This document shows positions 8,177 to 17,157 of a stretch of DNA of 64,000 bases, piece after piece. Under the pieces are notes generated by a model. That model saw only the letters and a program-made list of their open reading frames with translations, did no database searches and was not told the origin of the DNA. Made by a program: the position numbers and the translations under genes. Origin of the DNA: Candidatus Marimicrobium litorale (lineage in GTDB: Bacteria; Pseudomonadota; Gammaproteobacteria; Pseudomonadales; Halieaceae); the NCBI RefSeq assembly GCF_026262645.1, contig NZ_SHNO01000001.1:1736001-1800000 (forward strand), in the 5' to 3' direction. Numbering within the stretch: position 1 is the stretch's first letter; each line of letters starts with the position of its first letter.

Positions 8177-8340
8177 CATCATTCCCCTGAACCCCCTCTC
8201 CTGGAAGTGCCTGCCGATCATTGACAGTCACTCGCCCTTCACTTTGGCAAGGCAGCTCCTATAGGTCAAGGCTGACAGATTTCGCGTAACTGCAGTTGTG
8301 CAGCCTTGCTTTCGGGCAGAGAAGACACCAGAATTCACCC

Positions 8341-10590
8341 ATGAAAACATTCCTGCTCAGACTTTCACTCCTTCTCACCGCCCTGGCCTCCGGTCCGGCA
8401 GCGACAGACACTACCTATCCAGGCGCCGTGAAAACTATCGTCGAACAGCGGTGCATGGTCTGTCATGGTTGCTACGATGCCCCCTGTCAATTAAAACTGG
8501 ATGCCTTCGCGGGCGCGGAACGCGGTGCCAGCAAGGAAATCGTCTATGACGGCACCCGCCTGACCGCCGCAACGCCGACCCGGCTCTTTGAAGATGCCCA
8601 GACCATAGAGGAGTGGCGACAACTCGGGTTTTACCCCGTGCTCGATGATACGTCGCCTGACAAGGGCACCTTGAATCGTATGCTGGAACTGAAGCAAGCG
8701 CACCCCCTGCCGCAGAGTGACCTGCTACCGGACGCCATCACGCTGGGATTGGACAGAAAACAGCAATGCGTCAAACCCGATGAATTCGATAAGTTTGCCC
8801 GTGACTACCCGCTCTGGGGAATGCCCTATGGTCTACCCGCACTGGATGAAGATTCCCATCGCACCATGACCCAATGGCTGGCCTCTGGCGCCCCGGGCGT
8901 CGCGGTTGAGCCACCGAGTCCGGCACTGCAAAGCGCCATCACGCAGTGGGAAACGTTCTTTAACGGCGACAGCCTGAAAGAACGCCTGATGGCACGCTAC
9001 ATGTATGAGCACCTTTTTATTGGCAACCTTTACTTCTCCGATCAACAAGAAAACGATCGCTACTTCAACCTCGTGCGGTCACGAACGCCGCCTGGCGAGC
9101 CCATCGACATCATCGCCACAAGACGCCCGTACGACGATCCAGGCACCACTGAATTTTTTTACAGACTGCAACCTTTGCGCACGGCGCTGCTCGCCAAGCG
9201 CCATATGCCCTATGCACTGAACGACGCACGCATGGCGCGCTGGCGTGAACTATTTCTGGCACCGGACTACACAGTCACGGCCTTGCCGGGCTACGAGCGC
9301 CAGAATGCAGAAAACCCCTTTATCACTTTCCGCGAATTACCGGAAAACGCGCGCTATCGATTCATGCTGGACGAAGCCCATTTCACCATCATGGGTTACA
9401 TCAAGGGACCCGTGTGCCGAGGTCAGGTCGCCCTGAATGTCATTGACGACCACTTTTGGGTGGTCTTTCTCAATCCCGACAGGCCGACCGGCCTGGAAAG
9501 CGCAGAATTTCTGGCCAGGGTTAGCAACGATCTGCGACTACCCGCCGATCGCAAGCGCGGCGCTATGGTTACCATGATCGAGTGGCGAAAATACTCGCAG
9601 TCACAGCTCAAGTTCTTGAAAGACAAGTTCGCCCACATCAAGAAATCATTTGGCCCCGAGGGGATGAGACTTGACATGGGGTTCATCTGGGATGGAGACG
9701 GCACGAATGACAACGCAGCCCTCACAATTTTTCGCCACAACAATAGCGCATCGGTAGTAAAAGGGTTTGTTGGTCAACAACCCAACACCACCTGGGTAAT
9801 CGATTACTCCCTGTTGGAACGCATCCACTATTTGCTGGTGGCAGGCTTCGATGTGTTCGGTAATATAGCGCACCAACTGGAGACCCGCCTCTACATGGAC
9901 TTCCTGCGCATGGAAGGCGAGCAGAATTTCCTTTTCTTCCTGCCACCCGACCATCGACTGATACTGCGTGATTTTTGGTACCGCGAAGCGACAAAAGAAG
10001 CCAACCGTTTCGTCATGACAGATTCGGTGGCCGTAGACAGGACAACCGGCATCACTTTTGAGACCGATAACCCAAAGCGGGAACTTCTGAATATGCTACG
10101 CAATCGCACTAAAGTAGCCAACACGGGCCGATACGAGGTGACAGATAGACGCTTTGACCACCTGCAAAGTTTACAAAGCACCGCGTTCAGTTATATGCCA
10201 GAAGTGTCTTTTCTTGAAGTCATATCCGCCGAGCAAGCCCCAAAGGTCTACACCATCGTGCACAACAATAGTTTCGCCAATAACGCGGAGGTTTTCAGGG
10301 AAGCGGAGCGACGTATTCCGCAGGAGGACTACCTCACGGTGACTGAGGGATTTGTCGGCGCCTACCCCAATGCATTCTTCCAGGTCGGGGATAAGGAGCT
10401 CACGCAATTCCTGGACGCTATCGCGTCCTTGCAGAGCGAGGACGATTACGCCCAACTCGTTACAACGTATGGCGTACGTCGAACCCAGCCGGGCTTCTGG
10501 AAGGTATCTGATGAGCTGAATGCGCAATACCGCACACAGTCGCCGCGCGAAGCCGGCATCTTCGATCTGAATCGCTACGAGAATCGGTAA
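8341..10590 (+). CDS. cti: Fatty acid cis/trans isomerase
   Basis: This 749-residue protein matches the Cti family, periplasmic cytochrome-c-type enzymes that turn cis- into trans-unsaturated membrane fatty acids under solvent, heat or salt stress. The N terminus (MKTFLLRLSLLLTALASG) is a signal peptide, and the haem-binding CMVCH motif is at residues 38-42, as in Pseudomonas Cti. The length agrees with the family. The ATG at 8341 is preferred to an in-frame start at 8296 because it places the signal peptide at the very N terminus. The stop codon is immediately followed by the start of the PepSY gene. The neighbour on the other side is the divergent DsbA-like gene, 164 bases away. Cti is thought to act constitutively, with access to the lipids limiting. 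Confidence 0.9.
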   Translation: MKTFLLRLSLLLTALASGPAATDTTYPGAVKTIVEQRCMVCHGCYDAPCQLKLDAFAGAERGASKEIVYDGTRLTAATPTRLFEDAQTIEEWRQLGFYPVLDDTSPDKGTLNRMLELKQAHPLPQSDLLPDAITLGLDRKQQCVKPDEFDKFARDYPLWGMPYGLPALDEDSHRTMTQWLASGAPGVAVEPPSPALQSAITQWETFFNGDSLKERLMARYMYEHLFIGNLYFSDQQENDRYFNLVRSRTPPGEPIDIIATRRPYDDPGTTEFFYRLQPLRTALLAKRHMPYALNDARMARWRELFLAPDYTVTALPGYERQNAENPFITFRELPENARYRFMLDEAHFTIMGYIKGPVCRGQVALNVIDDHFWVVFLNPDRPTGLESAEFLARVSNDLRLPADRKRGAMVTMIEWRKYSQSQLKFLKDKFAHIKKSFGPEGMRLDMGFIWDGDGTNDNAALTIFRHNNSASVVKGFVGQQPNTTWVIDYSLLERIHYLLVAGFDVFGNIAHQLETRLYMDFLRMEGEQNFLFFLPPDHRLILRDFWYREATKEANRFVMTDSVAVDRTTGITFETDNPKRELLNMLRNRTKVANTGRYEVTDRRFDHLQSLQSTAFSYMPEVSFLEVISAEQAPKVYTIVHNNSFANNAEVFREAERRIPQEDYLTVTEGFVGAYPNAFFQVGDKELTQFLDAIASLQSEDDYAQLVTTYGVRRTQPGFWKVSDELNAQYRTQSPREAGIFDLNRYENR

Positions 10591-11193
10591 ATGCCCGCGA
10601 CAAAAGTGCATCGCATTGTTGCTGTCACCGTCGCAATACCCATACTGCTGTGGTCACTCACCGGCATCATTTTTCTGACCAAGCCAGGCTACGGCGAAGC
10701 CTACGAGACACTGCTGCTGAAAACCCAACCCATGCCTGACGCGCTCTCCGTCAAACCCAAGGCCCACTGGAACGAGGTTCGTCTGTTCAGAACGATTCTG
10801 GGAGACCATCTCATGGTTCGGCAAGCCCATACGTGGCAGCATCTTGACCCGACAACGGGCAAACAAAGGCCCTACCCCAGCGAGCAGGATATTATGCGAC
10901 TTGTCGGCGATGCCATCTCTGCTAACCTTGACCGCTATGGCAAAATTAGTGCGTTTAACAATGGCTCAATAACGACCGATACCGGTATCGAGATCACCCT
11001 GGACTGGACTCGTATGCGACTCGCACAGCAAGGACGGGATACCCGGCTGATCGACCTGTTGTACAAAATCCATTATCTACAATGGCTGGGCAGCAAGAAA
11101 CCCGACAAGATACTCGGCATAGTGGGCCTGTTCCTACTCATCGTCCTGTTCGGCACGGGCCTGGGCCTGTTATTGGGGAAAAAAGGCAAATAG
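10591..11193 (+). CDS. PepSY-domain membrane protein
   Basis: This 200-residue protein has a membrane helix at about residues 9-29, an extracytoplasmic domain of about 140 residues and a second helix at about 175-196. It fits the PepSY-associated TM family in a short form; longer relatives are often linked to iron uptake or ferric reductases. The ATG abuts the cti stop codon with no gap, so the two are co-translated. A partner of a periplasmic haem enzyme, for example in anchoring or electron supply, is an attractive guess but is not shown by any motif. No haem-ligand pair is evident beyond scattered histidines (RQAHTWQH and KIHY). Confidence 0.75.
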   Translation: MPATKVHRIVAVTVAIPILLWSLTGIIFLTKPGYGEAYETLLLKTQPMPDALSVKPKAHWNEVRLFRTILGDHLMVRQAHTWQHLDPTTGKQRPYPSEQDIMRLVGDAISANLDRYGKISAFNNGSITTDTGIEITLDWTRMRLAQQGRDTRLIDLLYKIHYLQWLGSKKPDKILGIVGLFLLIVLFGTGLGLLLGKKGK

Positions 11194-11392
11194 AAAAGCG
11201 GGGCGGGCCGAGAGGGGTAGGAATAGCCACGCACAGTCATGTTGTGGCCCCGCCAGTGCCCCATCCCCGGAGGCACACTGTAACGCTAACATCCTCAAAT
11301 AATGCAGGCACGGACGAATCACTGCTTGTGTGAATCTCTGCACATCACCGGCACACATTATCTTTTTGCGCTTTGGGTCCCTACCAAAAATC

Positions 11393-12160
11393 TCACTTAA
11401 CGTCGGCGTAGCGCTCATTCCACTTGGTGATAATACTCTGGAGAGATCCGTCATTTTGAGTACTCACTAAAGCCCGATCAAAGGCCGCTATCATGGCTTC
11501 GTGGCCAGGCCAGGCACGTGCGGCCGCAATATGGCGCTTTACCGCTGGCAATGCTATCCCCATGACCTGCACCTGATTAATCTTGTCGTTCAACAGCTCG
11601 TGCAACTGCATAGTCGCTGTGCGTTGATCCGCGATGACAAAATCTACCTTGCCGGCAAGGAGATTGAGCAGGTTCGACACCAGAAGATCCTCTTCTACCT
11701 GCACCAGGTTGGGTATTCCATCAAAGTCGACACCGTACGCGTAGTCCCTGCGCACACCGAGGCGACCACCAGCCAACTCATCCAGACTGGTGTAAGCCCG
11801 GCGATTCGAGCGCAGCTTGAGGAGAATGAGATCGCTTTCCAGGTAAGGCTTGCTGAACAACAGATCCTGTTCCCGCTCGGGCGAATACCAGACCGAGGCC
11901 AGCGCATCGTAAACGCCGATACGCGCACCCTCTACGGCACGAGACCAATTTTCTATCGTTATCTCCGGCGTATAATCAGTTCGCGTAAATATATGCCGCA
12001 CCAATTCCAGGGCCAGCCCCTGATCAGGAAGACCGGCGCCGGCATAAGGGGGCGAGGTATTCGCCAATAGACGAATGTCCTGTTCCGCCCGGACACTGCC
12101 GGCGAAGATCAGGATGAAAACAAAAACACTGACATATCTGGACACACTGTATTTAAACAT
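11393..12160 (-). CDS. Periplasmic solute-binding protein (family 3)
   Basis: This 255-residue protein has a signal peptide (MFKYSVSRYVSVFVFILIFA, cut near GSVRA) and the layout of family 3 solute-binding proteins: LLANTSPPYAGAG at the start of lobe I, ENWSRAVEGARIGVYDALASVWYSP, the hinge KLRSNRRAYTSLDELAGGRLGVRRDYAYG and a C-terminal VSTQNDGSLQSIITKW. No ABC permease or ATPase gene is adjacent. It could therefore be an orphan receptor or supply a distant transporter, possibly for amino acids. It is transcribed divergently from the phosphatase gene. Confidence 0.85.
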   Translation of the reverse strand: MFKYSVSRYVSVFVFILIFAGSVRAEQDIRLLANTSPPYAGAGLPDQGLALELVRHIFTRTDYTPEITIENWSRAVEGARIGVYDALASVWYSPEREQDLLFSKPYLESDLILLKLRSNRRAYTSLDELAGGRLGVRRDYAYGVDFDGIPNLVQVEEDLLVSNLLNLLAGKVDFVIADQRTATMQLHELLNDKINQVQVMGIALPAVKRHIAAARAWPGHEAMIAAFDRALVSTQNDGSLQSIITKWNERYADVK

Positions 12161-12255
12161 TCCCGATCCTCTCTTGGGATAGACCTCTGTTGATCAAGAA
12201 TAAACCCCCTACGGTAACCGCCGCAAGAAAACTTGCTCCTTTGGCTACCAATGCT

Positions 12256-13200
12256 ATGCTCTTGTCACCTGTTCAAATCTTCGACGGTTGGCCCTTGCCC
12301 GTAAAGAAAATAGTTTTTTCTCTTATCGCTGCGGCGCTGCTGACCACGCTGTTGATGCAATTCCTTCCTGCTGAACAACTACGCATTCCTGCCGAGATAC
12401 CTGCCGCAGAGCGCGCGCAAAACCGCTTACTCAATTTCGAGAGGATCGCCAATTTCCGCGATCTCGGTGGCTATCCAACAACGGATGGACGCCAGATTAA
12501 ATGGGGGGTTTTATACCGATCTGGCACGCTCGCTCACGCCACCGATGCTGATATTGAAGGTATTTCACAACTCGGCCTCTCTACAATGGTCGATTTCCGG
12601 TCAGGCGCGGAAAAATCCGAAGAGCCGGACCGACTGCCAGAGCCCCCGGGTTTTACAATAGTCGAGATTCCCACCCTCGATGATGGCAATAAAATGGTCG
12701 CGGACATAATGGATCGCATTGAGAGTGGTGACTTCGGCGACATGCAGCCCAACCGGATGATGATAGAAGCCAATCGTCAGTTCGCGACAACCTTTACCCC
12801 CCAGTACCGTGAATTCATGCGAACGCTGCAACAGGCAGAGGGCGCACCCATACTCTGGCATTGTAGTGCGGGCAAGGACCGGGCCGGTTTCGCGGCCGCC
12901 ATACTCCTGCGCATTCTGGGCGTCCCTCAGGAAATCGTGGTACAGGATTATATGGCCAGCAAGCAACACGCGTTGAACGCACGTAGGACACAACTTCTGC
13001 TGCTGCGCGTATTCAAGGGCGAAGAAGCCGCCGACAAACTTGGCGTTCTGATGGGGGTCGAGGAAGCCTGGATCAGGGCGGCTTTTGACGAAATTGATAG
13101 CGCATGGGGTAGCTTCGATAATTACGTGCGCGAGGGACTGGATCTATCGCGCGCCGATGTAGAAAAAATGCGACACCAGCTACTCACAGACCCCGCCTGA
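12256..13200 (+). CDS. Membrane-anchored tyrosine phosphatase (Y_phosphatase3 type)
   Basis: The protein carries the phosphatase P-loop HCSAGKDR (Cys 203, Arg 209 from the chosen ATG) and the family's N-terminal signature NFRDLGGYPT with an arginine-rich VLYRSG strand. These are features of the bacterial DSP-like Tyr/Ser or lipid phosphatase group. A single hydrophobic segment at about residues 17-36 (KKIVFSLIAAALLTTLLMQF) is an uncleaved signal anchor or signal peptide, so the catalytic domain is likely periplasmic. Start choice is uncertain: ATG 12256 (315 residues), TTG 12190, or TTG 12295, which would give an ideal short signal sequence and lies downstream of a promoter-like TTGCTC-16-TATGCT at 12233-12260. 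Substrate unknown. Confidence 0.82.
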   Translation: MLLSPVQIFDGWPLPVKKIVFSLIAAALLTTLLMQFLPAEQLRIPAEIPAAERAQNRLLNFERIANFRDLGGYPTTDGRQIKWGVLYRSGTLAHATDADIEGISQLGLSTMVDFRSGAEKSEEPDRLPEPPGFTIVEIPTLDDGNKMVADIMDRIESGDFGDMQPNRMMIEANRQFATTFTPQYREFMRTLQQAEGAPILWHCSAGKDRAGFAAAILLRILGVPQEIVVQDYMASKQHALNARRTQLLLLRVFKGEEAADKLGVLMGVEEAWIRAAFDEIDSAWGSFDNYVREGLDLSRADVEKMRHQLLTDPA

Positions 13201-13256
13201 GCACATCAGTACGCCGTTAGTCCAATTTGTTGAGCCACACAAAGATCGGGTTTCCC

Positions 13257-13262
13257 TATAAT
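13257..13262 (+). promoter_or_regulatory. Putative -10 box for the paired acyl-CoA dehydrogenases
   Basis: A perfect TATAAT lies 78 bases before the chosen ATG at 13340. No good -35 hexamer was found at 16-18 bases upstream; TTGAGC lies 21 bases away. This is a plausible but unproven promoter element for the two-gene unit 13340-15668. Confidence 0.4.
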
Positions 13263-13339
13263 ATCCGGCCTCAGTCAGCATAGCTGTGTAAGTCGCTATC
13301 GACATCACGTCAATGGCATTCAGGCAAAGGGAGTCCGAG

Positions 13340-14434
13340 ATGAATTTTGAATTTTCCGAGGATCAGTTGTTTATTCGGGATCAGGCGCGCAACTTCCTGA
13401 GCCGTGAATGCACGGCCGAAACCGTGCGTGCAGCGTTACTGTCTGAAAACCCCTGTGACCAGGCGCTATGGCAAAAAATTGTCGAACTCGGCTGGACCGG
13501 CATCGCGATACCGGAATCCCACGGGGGCCTGGGGCTGGGCTACCTCGAACTGTGCGTCATTGCAGAAGAAATGGGTCGCTCACTGGCACCAGTGCCCTTC
13601 GCGTCCAGCGTGTACCTGGCGACCGAGGCTATCAAGCGCTACGGTAGCGATGAGCAGCGCGCACATTACCTTCCCGGGCTCGCCTCCGGAGAACTCACAG
13701 GCACTCTCGCCATCAGCGAAGGCATTAATAGCGCGCAGCTCAACACAGAAGTAAAAAATCACAGGGCCAATGGCTGCAAGCTGCCCGTACCCGATGGCGA
13801 CATTGCCGATTTTGTCGTCTTCACCGCGCGAGATTCAGGCGGTGCGACGGGGCTTTACATCACTGACCTCGCGGATGCGTCAGTGAACCGCGAGGTCGTA
13901 AGCAGCATGGACCCCAGTCGCTCCCAGGCACGCCTCACCTTTAACGACTGCGCCGCCCAACAACTGGGTGACGCGGGACAGGAGGCATTGACTGCCCTGC
14001 TGGACCAGGCGGCAGTACTACTCGCATTCGAACAGATTGGGGGCTGCCAGGCAGCACTGGACATGGGCATTGCCTATACCAGGGATCGCTATGCTTTTGG
14101 CAGAGCCATTGCCTCCTTCCAGGCCATAAAGCACAAGTTTGCAGATATGTATGTCGCACTCGAACTCGCCCGTGCCAATGCCTACTATGGCGCCTGCGCT
14201 CTGGCCAGTGATGCCCCCGACCTGCCGCTGGCCGCTGCCACCGCGCGGGTGAGTGCCACCGATGCGTACTACCTGATCAGTAAAGAAAATATTCAGGCAC
14301 ACGGGGGCATGGGATTCACCTGGGAGTTCAACTGCCACTTGTACTACCGGCGTGCGCAGCTGCTATCAACCCTGATTGGAGCGCTGCCAGCATGGAAGGA
14401 AAAACTGACCACCCGACTACTGCAAGCCGCCTGA
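13340..14434 (+). CDS. Acyl-CoA dehydrogenase (short, paired subunit)
   Basis: This 364-residue protein has the N-terminal helical domain (FEFSEDQLFIRDQARNFL), a reduced middle domain and a C-terminal domain with YAFGRAIASFQAIKHKFADM and AHGGMGFTWEFNCHLYYRRA. The glutamate in TWE occupies the usual place of the catalytic base in the FadE subgroup with this ending. The start at 13340 is chosen because AAAGGGAG lies about nine bases upstream; an in-frame ATG at 13313 lacks such a site. The next gene is another ACAD ten bases downstream. Adjacent short and long ACADs of this kind often form alpha2beta2 enzymes that act on bulky substrates such as steroid side chains, so a heteromeric complex is likely. 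Confidence 0.9.
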   Translation: MNFEFSEDQLFIRDQARNFLSRECTAETVRAALLSENPCDQALWQKIVELGWTGIAIPESHGGLGLGYLELCVIAEEMGRSLAPVPFASSVYLATEAIKRYGSDEQRAHYLPGLASGELTGTLAISEGINSAQLNTEVKNHRANGCKLPVPDGDIADFVVFTARDSGGATGLYITDLADASVNREVVSSMDPSRSQARLTFNDCAAQQLGDAGQEALTALLDQAAVLLAFEQIGGCQAALDMGIAYTRDRYAFGRAIASFQAIKHKFADMYVALELARANAYYGACALASDAPDLPLAAATARVSATDAYYLISKENIQAHGGMGFTWEFNCHLYYRRAQLLSTLIGALPAWKEKLTTRLLQAA

Positions 14435-14444
14435 GGAGACCAAT

Positions 14445-15668
14445 ATGGATTTCAACGATACCCCCGACTTGGCCAGTTTTCGGCAAGACGTCAAAACCTG
14501 GCTTGACGCGAATGCCGAACGTCGGACCGACAAACTGCATATGGGCATGGAAGGAGAGCAAGCCTTTCAGGAAGCCAAAGCCTGGTACAAGAAAAAAGCC
14601 GACGCCGGCTATGCTTGCCTCACGTGGCCCAAGGACTACGGCGGCGCCGGCCTGACACCGCTGCACGAGGTAGTCTGGACCCAGGAGGTAGAGCATTTTA
14701 AAACGCGCGATGCGCACTTCGTCATTGGCATAGGTAACTGTGGCCCTGCGATCCTGCATTTCGCGGAGGAAGAACAAAAACGCGAACTACTGCCCCGTAT
14801 GGCCAGCGCCGAAGATGTCTGGTGCCAGCTGTTTAGCGAACCCAGCGCTGGTTCGGACGTGGCGGGATTGCGTACCCGTGCCGAAAAGAATGGTGATGAT
14901 TGGACGCTAAATGGCCAGAAGATCTGGACCTCGGGCGCGCAATACTCCGACTACGGTGTAGTGCTCACCCGCACCGATCCAACGGTCTCCAAGTACCGCG
15001 GTCTCACGCTCTTTATGATCGATATGCGACAACCCGGCGTAGAGGTGCGCCCGATCAAACAAATGGATGGTGGGCAGCACTTCAACGAGGTATTTTTCCA
15101 CGATGCCGTTGTGCCGGACAGCTATCGCCTGGGTGACGTGGGCGGCGGCTGGACAGGCGCACTCACCATTCTGATGAGTGAAAGACTCGCCATTAGTGGC
15201 GTACAGCCGACCGGTTTTCCCCAGTTTCTGGATCTCGTAAAATCACTGGAGCTGGACGGGGAGCCGATTGCGAATGATCCGATCGTGCGCGATCGCCTGG
15301 CCAGCTGGTACAGTCAATACGCCGGCCTGCAAGCGCTTTACAAGCGGATGCTAACGGCGGTGGCAAAGGGCGGTATCGCAGGCGCCGAAGCCTCTATGGG
15401 AAAACTGGTAGGTGCTGTAATGAATCAGGAGATCGCCAACTTCACCTGCCAGTTATTCGGGCCAGCGGGCATCATACTGGATCCGGAAATCAGTCCCGAG
15501 CGGGCGCACTTCGAGGAGCAGGTCTTGTTCTCGCCTGGCGTGCGTCTGGCCGGCGGCACTGACGAAGTCATGCGCAATATTTTGGCCGAGCAGGTGCTCG
15601 GCTTGCCGCAGGAACCGCGGGCTGACAAGGGTATCGCTTTCCAGGATATTCCAACCGGACCGAGCTAG
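14445..15668 (+). CDS. Acyl-CoA dehydrogenase (paired with preceding gene)
   Basis: This 407-residue ACAD has well-preserved FAD and substrate motifs: QLFSEPSAGSDVAGLRTRA, LNGQKIWTSGAQ and the C-terminal FSPGVRLAGGTDEVMRNILAE. The EGTxE position reads GGTDE, so the classical glutamate base is replaced by glycine, consistent with a subunit that relies on its partner for the base. A GAGGAG ribosome site precedes the ATG, and the gap to the upstream ACAD is ten bases. The gene ends about 85 bases before the convergent symporter gene. Substrate not assignable. Confidence 0.9.
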   Translation: MDFNDTPDLASFRQDVKTWLDANAERRTDKLHMGMEGEQAFQEAKAWYKKKADAGYACLTWPKDYGGAGLTPLHEVVWTQEVEHFKTRDAHFVIGIGNCGPAILHFAEEEQKRELLPRMASAEDVWCQLFSEPSAGSDVAGLRTRAEKNGDDWTLNGQKIWTSGAQYSDYGVVLTRTDPTVSKYRGLTLFMIDMRQPGVEVRPIKQMDGGQHFNEVFFHDAVVPDSYRLGDVGGGWTGALTILMSERLAISGVQPTGFPQFLDLVKSLELDGEPIANDPIVRDRLASWYSQYAGLQALYKRMLTAVAKGGIAGAEASMGKLVGAVMNQEIANFTCQLFGPAGIILDPEISPERAHFEEQVLFSPGVRLAGGTDEVMRNILAEQVLGLPQEPRADKGIAFQDIPTGPS

Positions 15669-15753
15669 GTAACAACACCGGGCGCACAGTCTTTTACGGT
15701 GGCCTTCAAGCTCTGTGACACTCGCAGCAAGTCGCAGCGCCATCGTTGAGCGG

Positions 15754-17100
15754 TTAGCCCATCAGCCCCATATACAACACAACCAGAATGGCTGGCGGTA
15801 CCGCATAGCGCAGCAGGTTGTACCACACGGCCCACCCCGCAGAGCTCATGGGGGACAATTCATCTCGCGATTGCTCTTTTGACATGGCCCAGCCCACAAA
15901 AACTGCAATGAGCAAGCCGCCAATGGGCAGCAACAACTTCTCATACACATGTTCGAGAAGGCCATTAAAGTTCATCCCCAACACGGTGACATCACTCATC
16001 ACGTTATACGACATCAGGCTGAGGAGACAGCAAATCGCGAGGGCTCCCGTGACGAGCAGAGCACTCTTGTGACGCGTCACACCGTAGCGCTCCTCTACCC
16101 AGGTGTTTACTGACTCCACCAGACCCACCATGGACGTAATACCCGCTACAGAAAGCATGAGAAAAAACAATACACCAAACAGGTGGCCTGCCGGCATCTG
16201 AGCAAAGGCAACAGGCAGGGTCTGAAAAATCAGCCCGGTGCCTGCAGCGGGATCAAGGCCATTATTGAAAACGGCGGGGAAAATCACCAGCCCGGCCAAC
16301 AGGGCAATAGCCGTATCCGCTGCAACGATAATCAGGGCGGAGCGGCCAATGGAAATGGAGCGCGGCAGGTAGGAACCGTAGGTCATCATACCCCCCATCG
16401 CTACACCGATAGAGAAGAAGGCCTGCGTGATGGCTGCCAGCACTGTGCCCGCATTCACCTTGCTAAAATCCGGGGTGAGCAGCCAAACCAGCGCTTCTTC
16501 CATGCCGCCTGCAAACACGTTGTAGCAGGCGAGGCCAACAAGAAGGAGTATCATCGTGGGCATCATCACCACCACAGCGCGCTCGATACCCTTGCGTACA
16601 CCCGCATAAATGATGACCCCGGTGATAGCCAGACCCACCAGTGTCCAGAACAGCATGCCTGCCGTACTCGCTAACACAGCGTCGAATTCGACAGCAGCGG
16701 ATTCAGCTGTCACACCGGCAAAGCCAGTCATCAGTGCCTTGTACAAATACCACAGCACCCATCCCACAATGCCGGCATAAATAATTTCAATCACAAATGC
16801 GGCTATCAGACCCATGCTGCCGACACCGCGCCAGTGATTAGAGCGTCCACTTTCGCCGGCCACACGCGCCATAGACGTAGAGGGACAACCCTGCCCACGC
16901 CTTCCGATCAGTAATTCTGACATCAAAATAGGCATGCCGATGCCAAACGCACACAGCAGGTAGATCAGGATAAAAGCAGAACCCCCGTTCTCACCCGCGA
17001 CGTAGGGAAAACGCCAAATATTGCCGAGGCCTACCGCGAATCCGACCGTGGCCATGAGAAAAGCGAAGCGAGAAGACCAGTGCGCGCCAGACGCTGCCAT
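15754..17100 (-). CDS. Sodium:amino-acid symporter (NSS/SNF family)
   Basis: This 448-residue protein is a multi-span inner-membrane transporter of the neurotransmitter:sodium symporter family. The first helix contains GFAVGLGNIWRFPY, the hallmark unwound segment that binds sodium and substrate, followed by GENGGSAFILIYLL. About 11 or 12 hydrophobic spans can be counted, close to bacterial NSS members such as LeuT, TnaT and MhsT. Uptake of an amino acid driven by sodium is the expected role and suits a marine host. Aminopeptidase P lies 57 bases upstream on the same strand, so peptide breakdown and amino-acid uptake may be co-expressed. Confidence 0.93.
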   Translation of the reverse strand: MAASGAHWSSRFAFLMATVGFAVGLGNIWRFPYVAGENGGSAFILIYLLCAFGIGMPILMSELLIGRRGQGCPSTSMARVAGESGRSNHWRGVGSMGLIAAFVIEIIYAGIVGWVLWYLYKALMTGFAGVTAESAAVEFDAVLASTAGMLFWTLVGLAITGVIIYAGVRKGIERAVVVMMPTMILLLVGLACYNVFAGGMEEALVWLLTPDFSKVNAGTVLAAITQAFFSIGVAMGGMMTYGSYLPRSISIGRSALIIVAADTAIALLAGLVIFPAVFNNGLDPAAGTGLIFQTLPVAFAQMPAGHLFGVLFFLMLSVAGITSMVGLVESVNTWVEERYGVTRHKSALLVTGALAICCLLSLMSYNVMSDVTVLGMNFNGLLEHVYEKLLLPIGGLLIAVFVGWAMSKEQSRDELSPMSSAGWAVWYNLLRYAVPPAILVVLYMGLMG

Positions 17101-17157
17101 GTAACTCTCCCGTTATTGCTGTTGTAAGCGCCAGTCTACCGAAATTCACAAGCGGGT

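Noticed and set aside
8221-8226. TTGACA, a perfect -35 hexamer between the DsbA-like and cti genes
   Set aside because: No acceptable -10 was found at 16-18 bases downstream.
11194-11392. GC-rich partial inverted repeats between the PepSY and solute-binding genes
   Set aside because: The arms do not pair well and no T-tract follows, so no terminator was called.
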